From: Cohaesibacter celericrescens
Lineage (GTDB): Bacteria; Pseudomonadota; Alphaproteobacteria; Rhizobiales; Cohaesibacteraceae
Direction: 5' to 3'
DNA length: 64,000 nt
Assembly (NCBI RefSeq): GCF_002866925.1
Contig: NZ_PKUQ01000016.1
Location: 310,001-374,000 of the forward strand
Every line of letters begins with the position of its first letter. The first letter of the stretch is position 1. Of this stretch, positions 26,724-35,245 are shown piece after piece. The position numbers and the translations under genes are program-made. The notes beneath the pieces are model-generated. The model did no database searches. It had not been told where the DNA came from and was given only the letters and a program-made list of their open reading frames with translations.

Positions 26724-27754
26724 TGCGTTGTCTCCAGCAGATTAATGGGTTGGCCGGTGCGGATGCTTTGATCTGCAGCCAAACAAATGGCCAGCGACTG
26801 CACTGCGTCTTGCATATGGCGAGAAAGGTCGATGTCTTCGCTGATGGCGCGCAGGATGTAATCCTGCTCGGCGGCGCACAGCTCATTGTGGCCCGGTTCT
26901 CCCGCCAGATCGATACGGTGATCTCCTTGGGGTTTGTGAACCAGTATGCCGCCGACTTTGGTGTGGCCATCTATATCTGCGGAAGCGCCTTTGTTGCCAT
27001 CGACAATGGAAACCGAGCCATTGGGCGAGACGATGTCTTTGACGAAGAAGGCGGTCTCGGACATCATCGGGCCCCAGCCTGCTTCATACCAGCCAATAGA
27101 GCCATCATCAAAGGTGACTTGCAGTTGGCCATAATTATACATATCTGGCGCGATCTCATCGCTAAGGCGCAGTCCCATGCCGTTGACCCGAATGGGTTTG
27201 GCATCGGTGATCTGGCACATCACGTCGACATAATGTACACCACAGTCAACAAGTGGACTGGTGGTCTGCATCAAGGCTTTGTGGGTTTCCCATTCTTTGC
27301 CACTGGATTGCTGATTGAGATTGAGGCGGAAGACATAGGGACCACCTAGCGCGCGGGCTTCCTGAACAAACCGGATCCATGAGGGATGGTGTCTCAGTAT
27401 GTAGCCCACCACCAGTTTTCGGTTGGTCGCGATAGCGGTGTCTACAACCCGTTTTGCATCCGAAACATTGGTGGAAAGTGGTTTTTCAACAAAGACATGG
27501 GCCCCGGCCTGCATGGCTTCACAGGCAAAGTCCGCATGACTGTCTGAATAGGTGGCGATCACCACCAGATCCGGTTTTGTCTCGGCCAGAGCTTTGGAAA
27601 AATCACTATACAGCGGATAATCCGACAGCTCAGACTCTGCGATGGTGTTGGAGCGATTGACGAGCCCAACAATTTGCGACTGCGGATGATTGTGATGGGC
27701 CAAAGCATGAGCAAAGCCCATATTGCCAAGTCCTGCAACGAGTGTTTTGATCAT
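26720..27754 (-). CDS. Gfo/Idh/MocA-family oxidoreductase
   Basis: A 344-residue dehydrogenase with Rossmann motif VAGLGNMGFAHA and active-site segment FVEKPLSTNV. ATG at 27754 overlaps the stop of the permease gene by four bases, and the fold starts there, so the longer upstream frame is rejected. Being embedded between permease and ATPase genes, it probably modifies the imported sugar. The substrate is unknown; an oxidised or anhydro amino sugar would fit the locus. Confidence 0.85.
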   Translation of the reverse strand: MIKTLVAGLGNMGFAHALAHHNHPQSQIVGLVNRSNTIAESELSDYPLYSDFSKALAETKPDLVVIATYSDSHADFACEAMQAGAHVFVEKPLSTNVSDAKRVVDTAIATNRKLVVGYILRHHPSWIRFVQEARALGGPYVFRLNLNQQSSGKEWETHKALMQTTSPLVDCGVHYVDVMCQITDAKPIRVNGMGLRLSDEIAPDMYNYGQLQVTFDDGSIGWYEAGWGPMMSETAFFVKDIVSPNGSVSIVDGNKGASADIDGHTKVGGILVHKPQGDHRIDLAGEPGHNELCAAEQDYILRAISEDIDLSRHMQDAVQSLAICLAADQSIRTGQPINLLETTQ

Positions 27755-28590
27755 TTCACCGCTCCCGATGTAATGCCGCGAATTAGCTGGCGTGAGAAAA
27801 TCACATACAGAATGAGAACCGGCAGGATGGCCATGGACAGGGCTGAAAGCACAGCGTTCCAATCCGTGACAAACTGACCGATGAAGACCTGACTGCCAAG
27901 TGTGAGGGTTTTGGTTTCTTCAGCCGGTGTCAGGATCAGTGGGAACCACAAGTCATTCCAGATGGGGATCATGTTGAACACCGCAACCGTGGCCATAGCG
28001 GGCCTTACCAACGGCAGGACGATGCGGCCAAAGATGGTGTATTCGCTGAGGCCGTCAACACGGGCGGCGTTTTTCAAGTCGTCCGAAACCTGACGCATGA
28101 ATTCACTTAATATGAAGATCGCAAGCGGCAGTCCTTGGGCGGTGTAGACCAAAATCAGTGACCAAAGATTGTTGACCAACCCTGTGGCGACCATCATTTC
28201 CAGGATAGCAACGGTGCCGATGCGGATCGGGATCATAATGCCGAGCGCTAGATAAAGCCCCATCAGGGTGTTGCCTTTGAAGCGATATTCACTGAGGGCA
28301 TAGGCGGCCATGGCGCCAAACAACAGGATGAAAAACAGCGAACCGACCGTGACAATCATCGAATTCTGAAAATAGAGGAAGAAATCCCCCTGTTTCATCA
28401 CCGTTTCATAGCCGATGAGCGAAAAGCTGTCGGCGTTTGGCATGGACAATGGTTCGCGGAAAATGGCTTTGCGCGTTTTGAAGCTGTTGATCAGGATGAC
28501 GAACACCGGAAACAGGGCAATCAGCGTGTAAAGGATCAGCGCACCATGCATCGCAAAGGCACTGATTGGGCTGGAGCGTGCTTTGTTCAT
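27751..28590 (-). CDS. CUT1 sugar ABC transporter permease (MalG type)
   Basis: A 279-residue permease with about six membrane segments. The EAA loop region NAARVDGLSEYTIFGRIVLP docks on the ATPase. ATG at 28590 is chosen because it begins MNKARSS just before the first membrane segment. It lies 10 bases after the partner permease. Confidence 0.9.
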   Translation of the reverse strand: MNKARSSPISAFAMHGALILYTLIALFPVFVILINSFKTRKAIFREPLSMPNADSFSLIGYETVMKQGDFFLYFQNSMIVTVGSLFFILLFGAMAAYALSEYRFKGNTLMGLYLALGIMIPIRIGTVAILEMMVATGLVNNLWSLILVYTAQGLPLAIFILSEFMRQVSDDLKNAARVDGLSEYTIFGRIVLPLVRPAMATVAVFNMIPIWNDLWFPLILTPAEETKTLTLGSQVFIGQFVTDWNAVLSALSMAILPVLILYVIFSRQLIRGITSGAVK

Positions 28591-28600
28591 ATTCTGGCTC

Positions 28601-29515
28601 CTAAAGCTGATAACGGCGCATGCGCGTCTGGATGGCGAACAGATAGATGCAGACGCCGATGAGGATGATGGCAAACATTGCTCCAGCAATGGTCGACCCC
28701 ATGCTCGGATCGCCCAATTGAAGCTGGAATCCGAAGAAGGTGCGATATAGGAAGGTGCCCAGAATATCGGTTGAGAAGTCCGGACCGGCTAATGCCCCTT
28801 GCACCGCATAGATCAGGTCGAAGGCGTTGAAATTGCCTACGAAGGTAAGGATAGAAATGATGCCGATCGAAGGCAGGATAAGCGGCAATTTAATTTTCCA
28901 GAAGGCCGAAATGCCCGTTATGCCATCGATCTCGCCGGCTTCCAGAATTTCCTCTGGAATGGATAGCAGCGCAGCATAGATCAGCATCATTGGAATGCCG
29001 ACAAATTGCCAGACCGAAACAAGCGCGAGTGTCGTCAGGGCATAGGCTTCTTTGCCGAGCCATGGTGCGAACAGGGATTTCAACCCCACGAAGTCAAGCA
29101 TCGATGGTGCAATGCCCCAGATGGGCGACAGAATAAGCTTCCACGCAAAACCAACGATCACGAAGGACAGAATGGTGGGGATGAATATCGCTGACCGGTA
29201 AAGCGCTGCAAAGCGGAGCTTTGGGTGGCTTAGAATGGCCGCGAGCGCAACGCCGATGGGATTCTGCACCAGCATATGCACGCAGAAAAACCAGAAATTG
29301 TTGCCCAATGCATTCCAAAACTGGTCAGACCAGAGAGGATCGAAAAACAGGGTGCGGAAATTGTCCAGTCCGACAAACACACGCACTTGGTCGATCTCGT
29401 TATAGAGAGCAAGGCGCAGGGTATTGGCGAGTGGGAAAATCATGACTGCCGAATAGACCAACACGGCGGGCGCGAGGAAAACGACAATATGCCAACGAAA
29501 ACGATGGGCTTGCAT
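28601..29515 (-). CDS. CUT1 sugar ABC transporter permease (MalF type)
   Basis: A 304-residue permease with about six membrane segments and the EAA loop EAGEIDGITGISAFWKIKLP. Start at 29515 (MQAHRFRW) has GGAG six bases ahead. An in-frame ATG at 29554 lacks a ribosome binding site. Confidence 0.9.
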   Translation of the reverse strand: MQAHRFRWHIVVFLAPAVLVYSAVMIFPLANTLRLALYNEIDQVRVFVGLDNFRTLFFDPLWSDQFWNALGNNFWFFCVHMLVQNPIGVALAAILSHPKLRFAALYRSAIFIPTILSFVIVGFAWKLILSPIWGIAPSMLDFVGLKSLFAPWLGKEAYALTTLALVSVWQFVGIPMMLIYAALLSIPEEILEAGEIDGITGISAFWKIKLPLILPSIGIISILTFVGNFNAFDLIYAVQGALAGPDFSTDILGTFLYRTFFGFQLQLGDPSMGSTIAGAMFAIILIGVCIYLFAIQTRMRRYQL

Positions 29516-29650
29516 CTGGATCTCCAAATTTAGAGCATTGCTCTGGCGATCCATGGTGGGCCGCTGTGCTCTAAGCTTTTGATTGACACCGATCCTTGTC
29601 ACAAAACCATGTTTGATGGCACGGGTATTTTGTGGGATGGGTTCCAGGTT

Positions 29651-29675
29651 CGGACGGGCGTTGATGGCCCGTCCG
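29651..29675 (-). promoter_or_regulatory. Stem-loop between binding-protein and permease genes
   Basis: CGGACGGGC, loop GTTGATG, GCCCGTCCG: a perfect 9-bp stem in the gap after the binding-protein gene and before the permeases. No T-run follows on the minus strand. It is the same placement as at 1864, 12194 and 15499. Confidence 0.7.
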
Positions 29676-29706
29676 AGAGGATTAGATCTTTAAGCAATAT
29701 GCCTGC

Positions 29707-30960
29707 TTATTTCTGTGGCGCATACCAGCTTGCAAGACCCTCTTGCAGTTTTTTGCCCAGCTCTTCAGGAGTGGAAGTGCCTTTGATTGCCGCTGCAGAT
29801 GCACCCCAAGTGTCGTTTTCGAGATTTGGTGTGCCACGGGAAAGGATCTGATAGGTGGAGCGGATTGTGGGTTCACACTCACTGCGCCAGCTAATGAATT
29901 CCTTGGCCAATGGATCTGCCATTTCAACCGGTGTCTTGGAAAGCGGGAAGAAGCCGGGTAGAGCATTGCCGAAGATGCTAGCAAATTCAGGGGATGCCAC
30001 CCATGACAGGAAGGTTTTGGCTGCTTCAGGATTGGCTGTCTTGGCGTTCATGCCGATGCCGATGTCTGTGTGATCGGAGATGTAGCATGTGTCGCCTGCT
30101 TTCAATACAGGTGGTTTGAAAGCACCCATTTCGAAGTCGGCCTGTGTGTTGAAACCAGAAATTTCCCATGAACCGGCTGGATAGATGGCCGCACGGCCAA
30201 GAGTGAACAGGTTCTGGCTGTCTGGATAGGTTTGCGCTTCAAAGCCGTCGCCCAGATAAGCAGCCCATTTTGCCAATGTTGCATAAGGGGCAACCCATTG
30301 TGGATCGGTCAATTTCTGATCGCCCTTGATCAGAGCAAGGCGGCCTTCTTCGCCTTTCCAATAGGTTGGGCCAATATTCTGGTAGCCCATCGTGGCGGCT
30401 TCCCATTGGTCGTTGGTGCCCATCGCCATTGGAATATAATTGCCGTCAGCTTTGAATGCTTCCAGTACCGCGAAAAATTCTTCCTCGGTGGTTGGTACTT
30501 TAACGCCGACTTCTTTGAAGGCATCTTTGTTGTAAATGAAGCCGTGAATAACCGACGCCATAGGAACACAGAAAGAAGCGGAGCCATCATCGGTTTGCCA
30601 TGCGGATTTGGCAACGTCTGTGAAGTTGGACATGGCTTCCATGTCGCTCAAATCTGTCAGGTGGCCAGCATCATACAGCGCCAATGAGGCGTCGAACGGG
30701 CGGCAGGTGATGATATCGCCAGCAGAGCCTGCATCCAGTTTGGAGTTTAGAATAGCGTTATATTCTGCAGGGGCTGTTGGAGAAAATTTGATTTTGATGC
30801 CGTCGTGGCTTGCTTCAAAGGCTGGAATGATTTTTTCCTGCCAAAGTTTCAGGTCGTCGTTCCGCCAGCTCTCGATGGTCAGGGTTACGTCTGCGGCAAA
30901 AGCAGCACTGCTCAGCAGTGTTGATGCAAGAATTGCCAGGGATACGAATTTTTTGTTCAC
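29707..30960 (-). CDS. CUT1 sugar ABC transporter, extracellular binding protein
   Basis: A 417-residue family-1 solute-binding protein with signal peptide residues 1-22 (ending AAFA), then VTLTIESWRNDDLKLWQ. GTG at 30960 is the start, preceded by GAGAGG. It lies 50 bases after murQ in the same direction. The neighbours (murQ, NagA, NagB-II, amino-sugar kinase) suggest that it binds GlcNAc, MurNAc or an oligomer containing them. Confidence 0.9.
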   Translation of the reverse strand: MNKKFVSLAILASTLLSSAAFAADVTLTIESWRNDDLKLWQEKIIPAFEASHDGIKIKFSPTAPAEYNAILNSKLDAGSAGDIITCRPFDASLALYDAGHLTDLSDMEAMSNFTDVAKSAWQTDDGSASFCVPMASVIHGFIYNKDAFKEVGVKVPTTEEEFFAVLEAFKADGNYIPMAMGTNDQWEAATMGYQNIGPTYWKGEEGRLALIKGDQKLTDPQWVAPYATLAKWAAYLGDGFEAQTYPDSQNLFTLGRAAIYPAGSWEISGFNTQADFEMGAFKPPVLKAGDTCYISDHTDIGIGMNAKTANPEAAKTFLSWVASPEFASIFGNALPGFFPLSKTPVEMADPLAKEFISWRSECEPTIRSTYQILSRGTPNLENDTWGASAAAIKGTSTPEELGKKLQEGLASWYAPQK

Positions 30961-31010
30961 GATGAACCTCTCTGTTGTGTGTTGAAACGTCTTTGGCTCT
31001 ATTGTTTTTA

Positions 31011-31958
31011 TTATTTGTGATTGCTTGATTTTAACTGTTCCAACGCCTGTCTCAAATGACCTTTGGTTTGCTGGAGCAGTTGCTCCGCAGTGTCTTTTGA
31101 GGCAACGCCGGAAGAAAGAAGAGCTGCGATTTTTACATTGTTGCCCGAGAGATCAAGGGCCTCTTGGGCTTTTTGTTGGGACACTTGAGCTATATATTGA
31201 ACCATCTTATTGGCGCGCATGCGTAGTTTCGCATTGTCTGCCTTTAGGTTGACCATTAAGCCGTCGTGGATATGGCCCAGTTCAAATGCCATTAAGGTCG
31301 ATAGCGTGTTGAGCGCGAGTTTCTGAGCAGTGGCAGCGCCCATGCGCGTGGAGCCAGACACCACCTCGGGTGGTGTTTTAAGGCATATGCCACAGTCACT
31401 GATGGCTTCTATTGCGGAATCCGGGTTGTTTGTGATGGCGATAACGCGGGTGCCTTTATGATTGGCGATTTTGGCGGCTGCCAGTGTATAGGGCGTGTTG
31501 CCGCTCGCGGATATCGCGATCAATGTGTCGCACGGCTTGATATCCTGCAAATCATGTTCAAGCGGCGCTATATCGTCCTCGGTGTCTCCGGGCATTTCGG
31601 CGTTGTTTGGGACGCCGCCAGCCATGAGGATTTGAATGCTGTTTGGTTCGATGCCAAATGTGCCACCGAGTTCGAGTGCGTCCGCCAAAGCCATCAAGGC
31701 AGAGGACCCTGCTGCGGCATAAATCAAGCGCCCACCCAACTGTAAGGTATGGGCCATGATGCGTGCGCCGGATTCAATTTGCGGGAGGGCCTCATTAACG
31801 GATGAAGCCGCAATAATCTGATTTTCCAGAAGCAAAGCCGCAATCTCGGACAATGGACGAGAATCGAGATTCTTGGCGCTTTTATGCTGTTTCTCTGTGG
31901 TGCTGTCCAAAATCAGTCCCCTTGGTTCTGTATCAATATAATACCTTTTAAATACCAT
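31011..31958 (-). CDS. murQ: N-acetylmuramic acid 6-phosphate etherase MurQ
   Basis: A 315-residue SIS-domain lyase. The hallmarks are the sugar-phosphate segment ALADALELGGTFG, the ISASGNTPYTLAA phosphate loop and the MurQ signature GSTRMGAATAQKLALN. MurQ removes the lactyl ether of MurNAc 6-phosphate to give GlcNAc 6-phosphate, the NagA substrate encoded divergently. ATG at 31958 is reported, but MurQ proteins usually start close to the TEKQHKSAKNLD segment. A TTG at 31910 preceded by AAGGGG would fit this better, removing 16 residues. Confidence 0.92.
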   Translation of the reverse strand: MVFKRYYIDTEPRGLILDSTTEKQHKSAKNLDSRPLSEIAALLLENQIIAASSVNEALPQIESGARIMAHTLQLGGRLIYAAAGSSALMALADALELGGTFGIEPNSIQILMAGGVPNNAEMPGDTEDDIAPLEHDLQDIKPCDTLIAISASGNTPYTLAAAKIANHKGTRVIAITNNPDSAIEAISDCGICLKTPPEVVSGSTRMGAATAQKLALNTLSTLMAFELGHIHDGLMVNLKADNAKLRMRANKMVQYIAQVSQQKAQEALDLSGNNVKIAALLSSGVASKDTAEQLLQQTKGHLRQALEQLKSSNHK

Positions 31959-32078
31959 GTGTCCACCTCAATTATTGGCGGAATACAAAGATTTTTCTCA
32001 TGGTGTTTCATAAGTGCCAAGGATTTTGGTATTGTTTTGGCCTTTCTTTGTGCAGGCGGGTGGTGTAATGGTAGGCAT
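31959..32078. promoter_or_regulatory. Divergent promoter region, murQ / gntR
   Basis: This region upstream of murQ must drive the murQ-ABC operon and the gntR-nag operon in opposite directions. It is AT-rich near 31975-32050. No convincing GntR/DasR-type palindrome was found by eye. Confidence 0.4.
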
Positions 32079-32288
32079 ATGGAAGATTGCTTTGCATATC
32101 GTGTGGCAGGTTGCTTGGTTGACGCTGGCTGGTGTCGGGATGAGCTGTTTGATGTTGTTGATATTTCGCCGTTGTTGATGCGCCAGACCGGCGTTGTTGA
32201 TGATCTTGACGTCGTCGCTCGTGCTGGATGTGTGATTCGTCGTTCGTTGATTGATGCCCTCGGAACCGAGCAGGACCTTTGCCCATGA
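32079..32288 (+). CDS. Putative 69-residue protein coupled to the GntR regulator
   Basis: An open frame from ATG 32079 whose TGA overlaps the regulator's ATG (ATGA, 32285-32288). The product is small and acidic with three Cys in the N-terminal third and the repeated VVD motif (FDVVDISPLLMRQTGVVDDL). Codon choice resembles the neighbouring genes. A weak AGG lies just before the start. I do not recognise the family. The overlap and composition argue for a real gene, but it could equally be leader sequence of gntR. Confidence 0.3.
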   Translation: MEDCFAYRVAGCLVDAGWCRDELFDVVDISPLLMRQTGVVDDLDVVARAGCVIRRSLIDALGTEQDLCP

Positions 32289-33040
32289 ATGTGGAAGATT
32301 TTCTCCGTCCCGGTAGCTGGTTGAGTAAAAAATCCGGGCCGCTTTATAGACAATTGAGTATGCGCCTTGAACGGGGAATCTCAATGGGGTTGTTGCTGCC
32401 AAATACATCCTTGCCAGCAGAACGGGATATTGCCGATTTAACCGCATTGTCGCGGGTGACTGTGCGCAAGGCTATTCAGGAACTGGCAAATAAGGGAGTG
32501 GTTGAACAGCGCCACGGGTCTGGGTCTTTTGTCAAAGATCGCCCGAGCAAAGTTGAACAGTCCCTGACGCATCTAACCTCATTTTCAGAAGATATGCTGG
32601 CACGTGGCTATCAAACCTCGGCGATTTGGCTTGAGCGCACGATTCGCAGACCGTCGCCGGATGAAGTTCTGACGCTGGGTGTATCTGCCGGGGCGTCGGT
32701 TGCTTGTCTGGATCGCCTTCGGGAGGCCAACGGGTTGCCCATGGCAATCGAGAGAGCCGTATTGCCTGTTGATGTCTTGCCCAATCCCGACGACGTATCA
32801 AGCTCTCTCTATGAAGTTTTAGGGCGCAATGGCATGCGCCCCGTACGCGCGGTGCAGAAGATTTCTGCCATTAACCTTGAAATTCGCGAAGCAGAATTGC
32901 TTGGCGTCGATGAGGGGATGGCAGGGCTGAGCATCCAGCGTATTTCTTATTTGGACAATGGTCGGGCAATCGAACTGACCAAATCCACCTATCGCGGCGA
33001 CGCTTACGATTTTGTGGCCGAGTTGCGTTTTTCAAATTAA
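32285..33040 (+). CDS. GntR/HutC-family transcriptional regulator
   Basis: A 251-residue regulator. The N-terminal winged helix includes LPAERDIADLTALSRVTVRK and GVVEQRHGSGSFV, and a C-terminal UTRA effector domain follows. HutC-type GntR proteins such as NagR/DasR sense glucosamine or GlcNAc phosphates. It lies between the murQ-ABC and nag operons and probably represses both. ATG at 32285 is chosen, with AGGA about nine bases ahead. A TTG two codons upstream is a less likely start. Confidence 0.9.
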   Translation: MNVEDFLRPGSWLSKKSGPLYRQLSMRLERGISMGLLLPNTSLPAERDIADLTALSRVTVRKAIQELANKGVVEQRHGSGSFVKDRPSKVEQSLTHLTSFSEDMLARGYQTSAIWLERTIRRPSPDEVLTLGVSAGASVACLDRLREANGLPMAIERAVLPVDVLPNPDDVSSSLYEVLGRNGMRPVRAVQKISAINLEIREAELLGVDEGMAGLSIQRISYLDNGRAIELTKSTYRGDAYDFVAELRFSN

Positions 33041-33054
33041 AGAGGCTGTCCTGC

Positions 33055-34074
33055 ATGACTATAATGCGCGAAGAAATTGATCAAATTCCTGCTGCTGTGG
33101 AACGCCTGTTGAAAGCCGTGCCGGAACAGATCGTTCCTGCCGCGGTGGCGTTTAGGGCTTTTGATCCCAAGGTGGTTGTGACAATTGCGCGTGGCTCATC
33201 CGATCACGCTGCTTATTTTCTCAAATATGCCATTGAGCTGCAGTTGGGGTTGCCCGTTGCGTCGCTCGGGCCGTCTATCGCCTCGATCTATGGTGCGCCG
33301 ATGCATTTGGGCAGTGCGGCTGCTCTTTCTGTCTCACAGTCCGGCGCCAGTGCTGACATTGTCGCAATGGCGCAAGGGGCGCGCAAAGGCGGCGCTCTCA
33401 CAGCAGCCTTGCTCAACACGGTGCCGTCACCGCTGGCGCAAGCAAGTGAGTTTGCCATTGATATTGCTGCGGGTGCCGAATATGCGGTCGCTGCCACCAA
33501 ATCTTATGTCAATTCTATTGTCGCAGGCTTGGCTCTTATTGCTCATTGGTCCGATGATGCGGCTTTGAAAGCCGCACTGGAAAAACTGCCAGAGCATCTG
33601 GACGCATCATTGGCGGTGGATTGGTCGCCGATGATTGAGACAATCGCACATTCTCAGTCTTTGTATATGCTGGGGCGTGGCCCCACCATGGCGATTGCCG
33701 CGGAAGCTGCGCTCAAATGCAAAGAAACCTGTGAGCTGCATGCCGAAGCCTATTCTTCTGCCGAAATGCTGCATGGTCCGGTCTCCCTTGTCGATCGGAA
33801 CTTTCCCGTGATTGCCTTTGCCGCGCGGGATGCTGCGGAGGTGTCTGTCATTGAGACTGTTGCTTCGCTGACGTCCAAGAATCCGCATTGTTATGTGTCG
33901 TCAGACAAAGCGGGCGATGCAGTTCGGTTGCCCTTTGTGGCAACGGGTCACCCGCTGACCGATGCATTGGCGCTGATTGTGCCATTTTATGGATTTGTCG
34001 AGGCTTTGTCTGTTCGGCGCGGGTATGATCCGGACAAGCCGGCAGCACTCAAGAAAGTGACGGTTACACGATGA
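33055..34074 (+). CDS. Glucosamine-6-phosphate deaminase, SIS type (NagB-II)
   Basis: A 339-residue protein with two SIS domains, homologous to the isomerase half of GlmS but lacking the glutaminase domain. Motifs are ARGSSDHAAYFLKYAIE, SVSQSGASADIV, and ALKCKETCELHAEAYSSAE with GRGPTMAIAAEAALK. NagB-II enzymes convert GlcN 6-phosphate to fructose 6-phosphate and ammonia. It overlaps nagA by four bases, so deacetylation and deamination are co-expressed. Confidence 0.9.
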   Translation: MTIMREEIDQIPAAVERLLKAVPEQIVPAAVAFRAFDPKVVVTIARGSSDHAAYFLKYAIELQLGLPVASLGPSIASIYGAPMHLGSAAALSVSQSGASADIVAMAQGARKGGALTAALLNTVPSPLAQASEFAIDIAAGAEYAVAATKSYVNSIVAGLALIAHWSDDAALKAALEKLPEHLDASLAVDWSPMIETIAHSQSLYMLGRGPTMAIAAEAALKCKETCELHAEAYSSAEMLHGPVSLVDRNFPVIAFAARDAAEVSVIETVASLTSKNPHCYVSSDKAGDAVRLPFVATGHPLTDALALIVPFYGFVEALSVRRGYDPDKPAALKKVTVTR

Positions 34075-35243
34075 CACAGCCAACCGCTTTTTGCGCTGAT
34101 CAGATTTTTGACGGAAACAGCATGCATGAGCAGGCGGCCCTGCTGGTGCGAGACGAGCAGGTTGTCGAGATCTTGCCGCAATCGTCAGTGCCGTCCCATT
34201 TCAGACAATGGCAATCGACCGGAGACATGATCGTACCGGGCTTTGTTGATCTGCAGGTCAACGGTGGCGGAGGGGTTTTATTCAACGATGAGCCGACGGT
34301 TGCTGGCATTGAGACCATTTGCAGCGCCCATGCGCGGTTTGGTACCACGGCGTTGCTGCCAACCCTGATTACAGACAGTGCCAACGTTCGCGATCGTGCC
34401 TTGGCTGCCGGACGGGATGCGTCGGCCGCCAAAGTGGCGGGCTATCTTGGGCTCCATTTAGAAGGTCCCCATCTTTCTGTGGCCCGCAAGGGCGCTCATG
34501 TGAGCGATTTTATTCGCCCGATGGATGCCGAAGACCTGTCGGCGCTGGTCGCAGGACGAGACCAAATCGGATGCGGTCTTATTACTGTTGCGCCAGAAAA
34601 TGTCTCAGCTGAGCAGGTTAGGGCACTCTCCAAGGCGGGATGGAACGTGAGTTTGGGGCATAGCAACTGCAAAGCAGCGGATGCCTTTGCATATTTTGCT
34701 GCCGGTGCGTCGATGGTCACCCATCTATTCAATGCAATGAGCCAGCTGACCAACCGTGAACCGGGGCTTGTCGGGGCGGCGCTCGCCACCGACCCTGTCT
34801 ATTGCGGCTTGATCGCTGATGGTATTCACGTTGACATTGCGACAATGAAGGTGGCTCTTCGGGCCAAACGCGATCCGGGGCAAATCTTCTTTGTTACCGA
34901 TGCGATGTCACCGACTGGGACGGATGTTACAGAGTTTATTCTGGGTGGTCGCACCATATACCGGCGAGATGGTCGGTTGACCTTGGCTGATGGCACATTA
35001 GCCGGTGCGGATATCGACATGATGTCGATGGTGCGTCACGCGGTCAATGTTTTGGATTTGCCGCTAGAGATAGCTCTGCGTATGGCTTCTACCTATCCTG
35101 CTGATGCTATCGGGGTGCCGACCAAAGGCCGTCTTGGGGATGGCTGTGATGCGGACTTTTTGATGCTAAACAAGGATCTTTCACTGCAGTCAACATGGAT
35201 TGCTGGACAGCGCCGGTATGAAACCGAGCCTCAAGGGGCATAA
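34071..35243 (+). CDS. nagA: N-acetylglucosamine-6-phosphate deacetylase NagA
   Basis: A 390-residue amidohydrolase-superfamily enzyme. The metal and active-site residues are in HLEGPHLS, SLGHSNC, THLFNAMSQL and the catalytic Asp of VTDAMSPTG. It deacetylates GlcNAc 6-phosphate, produced by MurQ or by the kinase at 35246. Start overlaps the NagB-II stop (ATGA). Confidence 0.95.
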   Translation: MTQPTAFCADQIFDGNSMHEQAALLVRDEQVVEILPQSSVPSHFRQWQSTGDMIVPGFVDLQVNGGGGVLFNDEPTVAGIETICSAHARFGTTALLPTLITDSANVRDRALAAGRDASAAKVAGYLGLHLEGPHLSVARKGAHVSDFIRPMDAEDLSALVAGRDQIGCGLITVAPENVSAEQVRALSKAGWNVSLGHSNCKAADAFAYFAAGASMVTHLFNAMSQLTNREPGLVGAALATDPVYCGLIADGIHVDIATMKVALRAKRDPGQIFFVTDAMSPTGTDVTEFILGGRTIYRRDGRLTLADGTLAGADIDMMSMVRHAVNVLDLPLEIALRMASTYPADAIGVPTKGRLGDGCDADFLMLNKDLSLQSTWIAGQRRYETEPQGA

Positions 35244-35245
35244 GT

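Noticed and set aside
32154..32201. Three copies of GTTGTTGAT upstream of gntR as regulator binding sites
   Set aside because: Spacing is uneven (17 and 22 bases). Two copies are explained as codons for VVD in the small open frame. Not palindromic.
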